NCBI GenBank assembly: GCA_030598165.1
Contig: JAUVQL010000028.1
Span: forward strand, 1 to 8,561
DNA from: Acidobacteriota bacterium
GTDB taxonomy: Bacteria; Acidobacteriota; Vicinamibacteria; Marinacidobacterales; SMYC01
DNA length: 8,561 nt
Direction: 5' to 3'
A model generated the notes under the pieces. The model was not told the DNA's origin, ran no database searches, and saw only the letters and a program-made list of their open reading frames with translations. Positions 6,991 to 8,561 of this stretch are shown piece after piece. Numbering within the stretch: the stretch's first letter is position 1; each line of letters begins with the position of its first letter. The position numbers and the translations under genes are program-made.

Positions 6991-7019
6991 TTGACCGCAG
7001 GAGGTCAAGGGCCTATAAT
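6991..7019 (+). promoter_or_regulatory. Sigma-70-type promoter for the glycosyltransferase operon, with a dyad over the -35
   Basis: TTGACC (6991-6996) and TATAAT (7014-7019) are separated by 17 bp, giving 11 of 12 consensus bases at ideal spacing. Transcription would start near 7026, leaving a leader of about 50 nt before ATG 7076. TTGACC also pairs with GGTCAA (7003-7008) as a 6-6-6 dyad, so a repressor could bind between the -35 and -10. Confidence 0.75.
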
Positions 7020-7039
7020 TCTGGGTTCAGCTTAATCTA

Positions 7040-7055
7040 ATCTCCTCAAGGAGAT
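7040..7055 (+). promoter_or_regulatory. Small leader hairpin enclosing a GGAG sequence
   Basis: ATCTCC (7040-7045) pairs with GGAGAT (7050-7055) around a TCAA loop in the predicted leader of the glycosyltransferase mRNA. The best Shine-Dalgarno-like GGAG is inside this stem but 22 nt from the ATG. AGAGG at 7056-7060 is 15 nt away. Both are further than usual, so initiation may be weak or depend on structure. Confidence 0.35.
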
Positions 7056-7075
7056 AGAGGTTTCGTTCGATATCC

Positions 7076-8302
7076 ATGCGCATTCTGATGATTGCCCCTG
7101 AGCCTTTCTTTCAGCCTCGGGGAACGCCCTTCAGCGAATATTACCGGATCCGTGCGTTCCTCGAGTTGGGGCACCAAGTCGATCTGGTCACCTACCCCAT
7201 CGGGGCGGACGTTGCCATGCCGGGGCTTCGCGTCTTCCGAACGGCGTCTATCCCTGGAATCCGGACAGTGAAGATTGGCCCTTCACTCGCAAAGCTGCCT
7301 CTCGATTTCATGGTGTTCATCGCCTCTATGCAGCGCCTCTTGACCACCAATTATGATTTGCTCGATTGTCACGAAGAGGCGGGCCTCATGGGTGTTGTTC
7401 TTTCACGTCTCTTCGGTGTCCCAACGATCTATGACATGCACTCGAGTCTTCCTGAGCAGCTCGCCAATTTCCGATTCAGCCGCTCGCGCCTACTGCGGTA
7501 CCTCTTCGACATCTCGGAACGGTGGACGATCCGCGGCTCAAAGGCTGTTATCGTTATCTGCCCCTATCTTGGGGAAGTAGTTGCCAGAGTTGATCCTGAA
7601 CGTCCGTGCTTCTTAATCGAGAACTCGCCCCTTGCTGAATCGGGAGAGTCGAGCACCGACAGTGAGGTTTTGGCGCTCCGCCGCAGCCTGAATCTAGAAG
7701 GCGCTCCTATAGTGCTTTATACAGGTACTTTCGAGGCCTACCAAGGTTTCGATCTCCTTTTCGAGGCGTTTGGCCATGTCATTGAGCACGAGCCTCAAGT
7801 GCGGCTTGTGCTGGTAGGGGGGCATCCGGAGCAGGTCCAGGTTGCCAAAGAGAGCGTGCAGAAAAGGGGCATTGGCAACAGCACCATATTTACCGGCCAG
7901 AGACCGCCCGCCGAAATGCCGCGGTATCTCGCCTTGAGCGACGTTCTGGTCTCGCCACGTTCACGAGGGAAAAATACTCCTCTTAAAATCTACTCCTACA
8001 TGAGGTCGGGAAAACCCATTGTGGCAACCCGTTTGCTGACTCATACACAAGTTCTCAATGATGACGTTTCCGTTTTGACGGAGCCCGAGCCCCTAGCCTT
8101 TGCAAAAGGGATATTAACCCTCATACGTGATCGAGGGCGAGGTCGCCGTCTCGGAGAGAATGCCAGGCGCCTCGCTGAAGACAAATATAGCTACGAGCGT
8201 TATCTCGAAAAAACCCGCCACCTCTTCGATTTCCTCTCGGGCTCCGGCGACACGGGGGAAGTGGCCTCAAGTAGTCACGCAGTGCGAACGTCAGGAGAAT
8301 GA
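7076..8302 (+). CDS. Glycosyltransferase family 4 (GT-B fold)
   Basis: This 408-residue cytosolic or membrane-associated enzyme transfers a sugar from a nucleotide-sugar donor to a polysaccharide or lipid acceptor. The N-terminal acceptor half opens with MRILMIAPEPF and PRGTPFS (14-20), the glycine-containing loop of GT4 proteins. The C-terminal donor half has YTGTFEAYQGFD (216-220 core), GQRPPAEMPRYLALSDVLVSP (from residue 274) and TPLKIYSYMRSGKPIVAT (301-317). The classic EX7E motif is modified, as in other members with a PLKxYxYM block. The ATG at 7076 is the first start after an in-frame TAG at 7055, although its ribosome binding site is poor. A strong promoter lies upstream. It is followed by a second glycosyltransferase with essentially no gap, so the pair is an operon. 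Donor and acceptor are not predictable. Likely role: exopolysaccharide, capsule or glycolipid synthesis. Confidence 0.93.
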   Translation: MRILMIAPEPFFQPRGTPFSEYYRIRAFLELGHQVDLVTYPIGADVAMPGLRVFRTASIPGIRTVKIGPSLAKLPLDFMVFIASMQRLLTTNYDLLDCHEEAGLMGVVLSRLFGVPTIYDMHSSLPEQLANFRFSRSRLLRYLFDISERWTIRGSKAVIVICPYLGEVVARVDPERPCFLIENSPLAESGESSTDSEVLALRRSLNLEGAPIVLYTGTFEAYQGFDLLFEAFGHVIEHEPQVRLVLVGGHPEQVQVAKESVQKRGIGNSTIFTGQRPPAEMPRYLALSDVLVSPRSRGKNTPLKIYSYMRSGKPIVATRLLTHTQVLNDDVSVLTEPEPLAFAKGILTLIRDRGRGRRLGENARRLAEDKYSYERYLEKTRHLFDFLSGSGDTGEVASSSHAVRTSGE

Positions 8303-8305
8303 GTG

Positions 8306-8561
8306 GTGCCTCCCATCAAAGTCCTACAGATATGTGATCACCTTGGTTGGGAAGGCTCCCGAATGCATGGAGTCAAGCGTCTTTTTGCGTGGATGATTCC
8401 CCGTTTCGATGAGAATCGGTTCCAAGTTTCACTCTTGAGCTTGAGGAAGAAAGACCTTTCGGAAGACAAGCTCGAGCAGTATGGTTTTCCCGTCTACTAC
8501 CTGGGGAAGACCCGCTTCGATCCCACCACGCTTCCTGCGCTGATCCGCCTGCTGAGACGGG
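8306..8561 (+). CDS. Glycosyltransferase (GT4-like), N-terminal part, runs off the window
   Basis: The open frame continues to the window edge with 85 codons visible. The start of the protein reads PPIKVLQICDHLGWEGSRMHG, a beta-strand followed by a glycine loop and then a helix, as in GT4 acceptor domains; a YYLGKTRFDP strand lies near residue 70. I choose GTG 8306 because AGGAG (8293-8297) sits 8 nt upstream; GTG 8303, directly after the TGA of the preceding gene, is the alternative with a 5-nt spacer. The ATG at 8299 is in another frame and soon hits a stop. Both glycosyltransferases are in the same frame, separated only by TGA, so translation is almost certainly coupled. The catalytic donor half is outside the window. 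Confidence 0.8.
   Translation, partial: MPPIKVLQICDHLGWEGSRMHGVKRLFAWMIPRFDENRFQVSLLSLRKKDLSEDKLEQYGFPVYYLGKTRFDPTTLPALIRLLRR

Larger units (their letters stand above)
6844..7075. promoter_or_regulatory. Divergent control region between the DUF4097 gene and the glycosyltransferase operon
   Basis: This 232-bp non-coding region is dense with dyads. Besides the promoter, long-range dyad and leader hairpin listed separately, it contains GGAACT-N11-AGTTCC (6934-6956) and TTGTC/GACAA (6924-6928 and 6945-6949). It also has a wobble-containing hairpin, CCCTGGCA-N6-TGCCGGGG (6966-6987), and two direct copies of GGAGGTCA (6893-6900 and 7000-7007). I could not find a convincing promoter for the minus-strand gene. 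Confidence 0.55.

Noticed and set aside
1..8561. A new defence, CRISPR or biosynthetic system
   Set aside because: No repeat array, nuclease/helicase set, toxin-antitoxin pair or unknown conserved operon is visible. The genes belong to familiar families, and only two clearly form an operon.

Overview
The window reads as an ordinary chromosomal segment of a free-living Gram-negative-type bacterium with mid-range GC content (judged by eye, not computed). Two proteins have lipoprotein-type signal peptides. Others are a DUF4097 protein with repeated VNG motifs, a DUF885-family protein and a long IS200-like (RAYT-type) transposase. Such families are common in Acidobacteriota, Deltaproteobacteria-like lineages and related uncultured phyla. 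That placement is a weak inference from family content; no rRNA or other marker gene is present.

Layout from left to right. (1) Positions 2-190 hold the C-terminal end of a methionine sulfoxide reductase (MsrA) that enters from outside the window. (2) A gene-free stretch, 191-570, contains two nested short tandem duplications. (3) On the minus strand lie an intact RAYT/IS200-like transposase (571-1518) and an NhaC-family sodium/proton antiporter (1629-3074). (4) Divergent from the antiporter is a DUF885-family putative lipoprotein (start probably TTG 3181, end 4914). It keeps the fold-level motifs but has lost key residues of the family's HExxPGHH signature. (5) It converges, with a 14-bp overlap, on a minus-strand lysylphosphatidylglycerol-synthase-type (UPF0104/AglD-like) membrane protein (4901-5905). 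(6) Upstream of that, also on the minus strand, is a DUF4097 beta-strand-repeat lipoprotein (6055-6843), followed by a short GC-rich hairpin. (7) A 232-bp divergent control region (6844-7075) holds several dyads and a near-consensus sigma-70 promoter (TTGACC-N17-TATAAT) that points right. (8) That promoter faces a family-4 glycosyltransferase (7076-8302). A second GT4-like gene follows immediately, in the same reading frame after a single TGA, and runs off the right edge.

The two glycosyltransferases form an operon and probably act in surface polysaccharide or glycolipid assembly. The nearby flippase-like membrane protein would fit such a setting, but it is on the opposite strand and the link is only contextual. 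I see no defence system, CRISPR array, RNA gene or clearly new multi-gene system. The points most worth a second look are the apparently active-site-degenerate DUF885 protein, the tandem duplications beside the transposase, and the dyad-rich control region.
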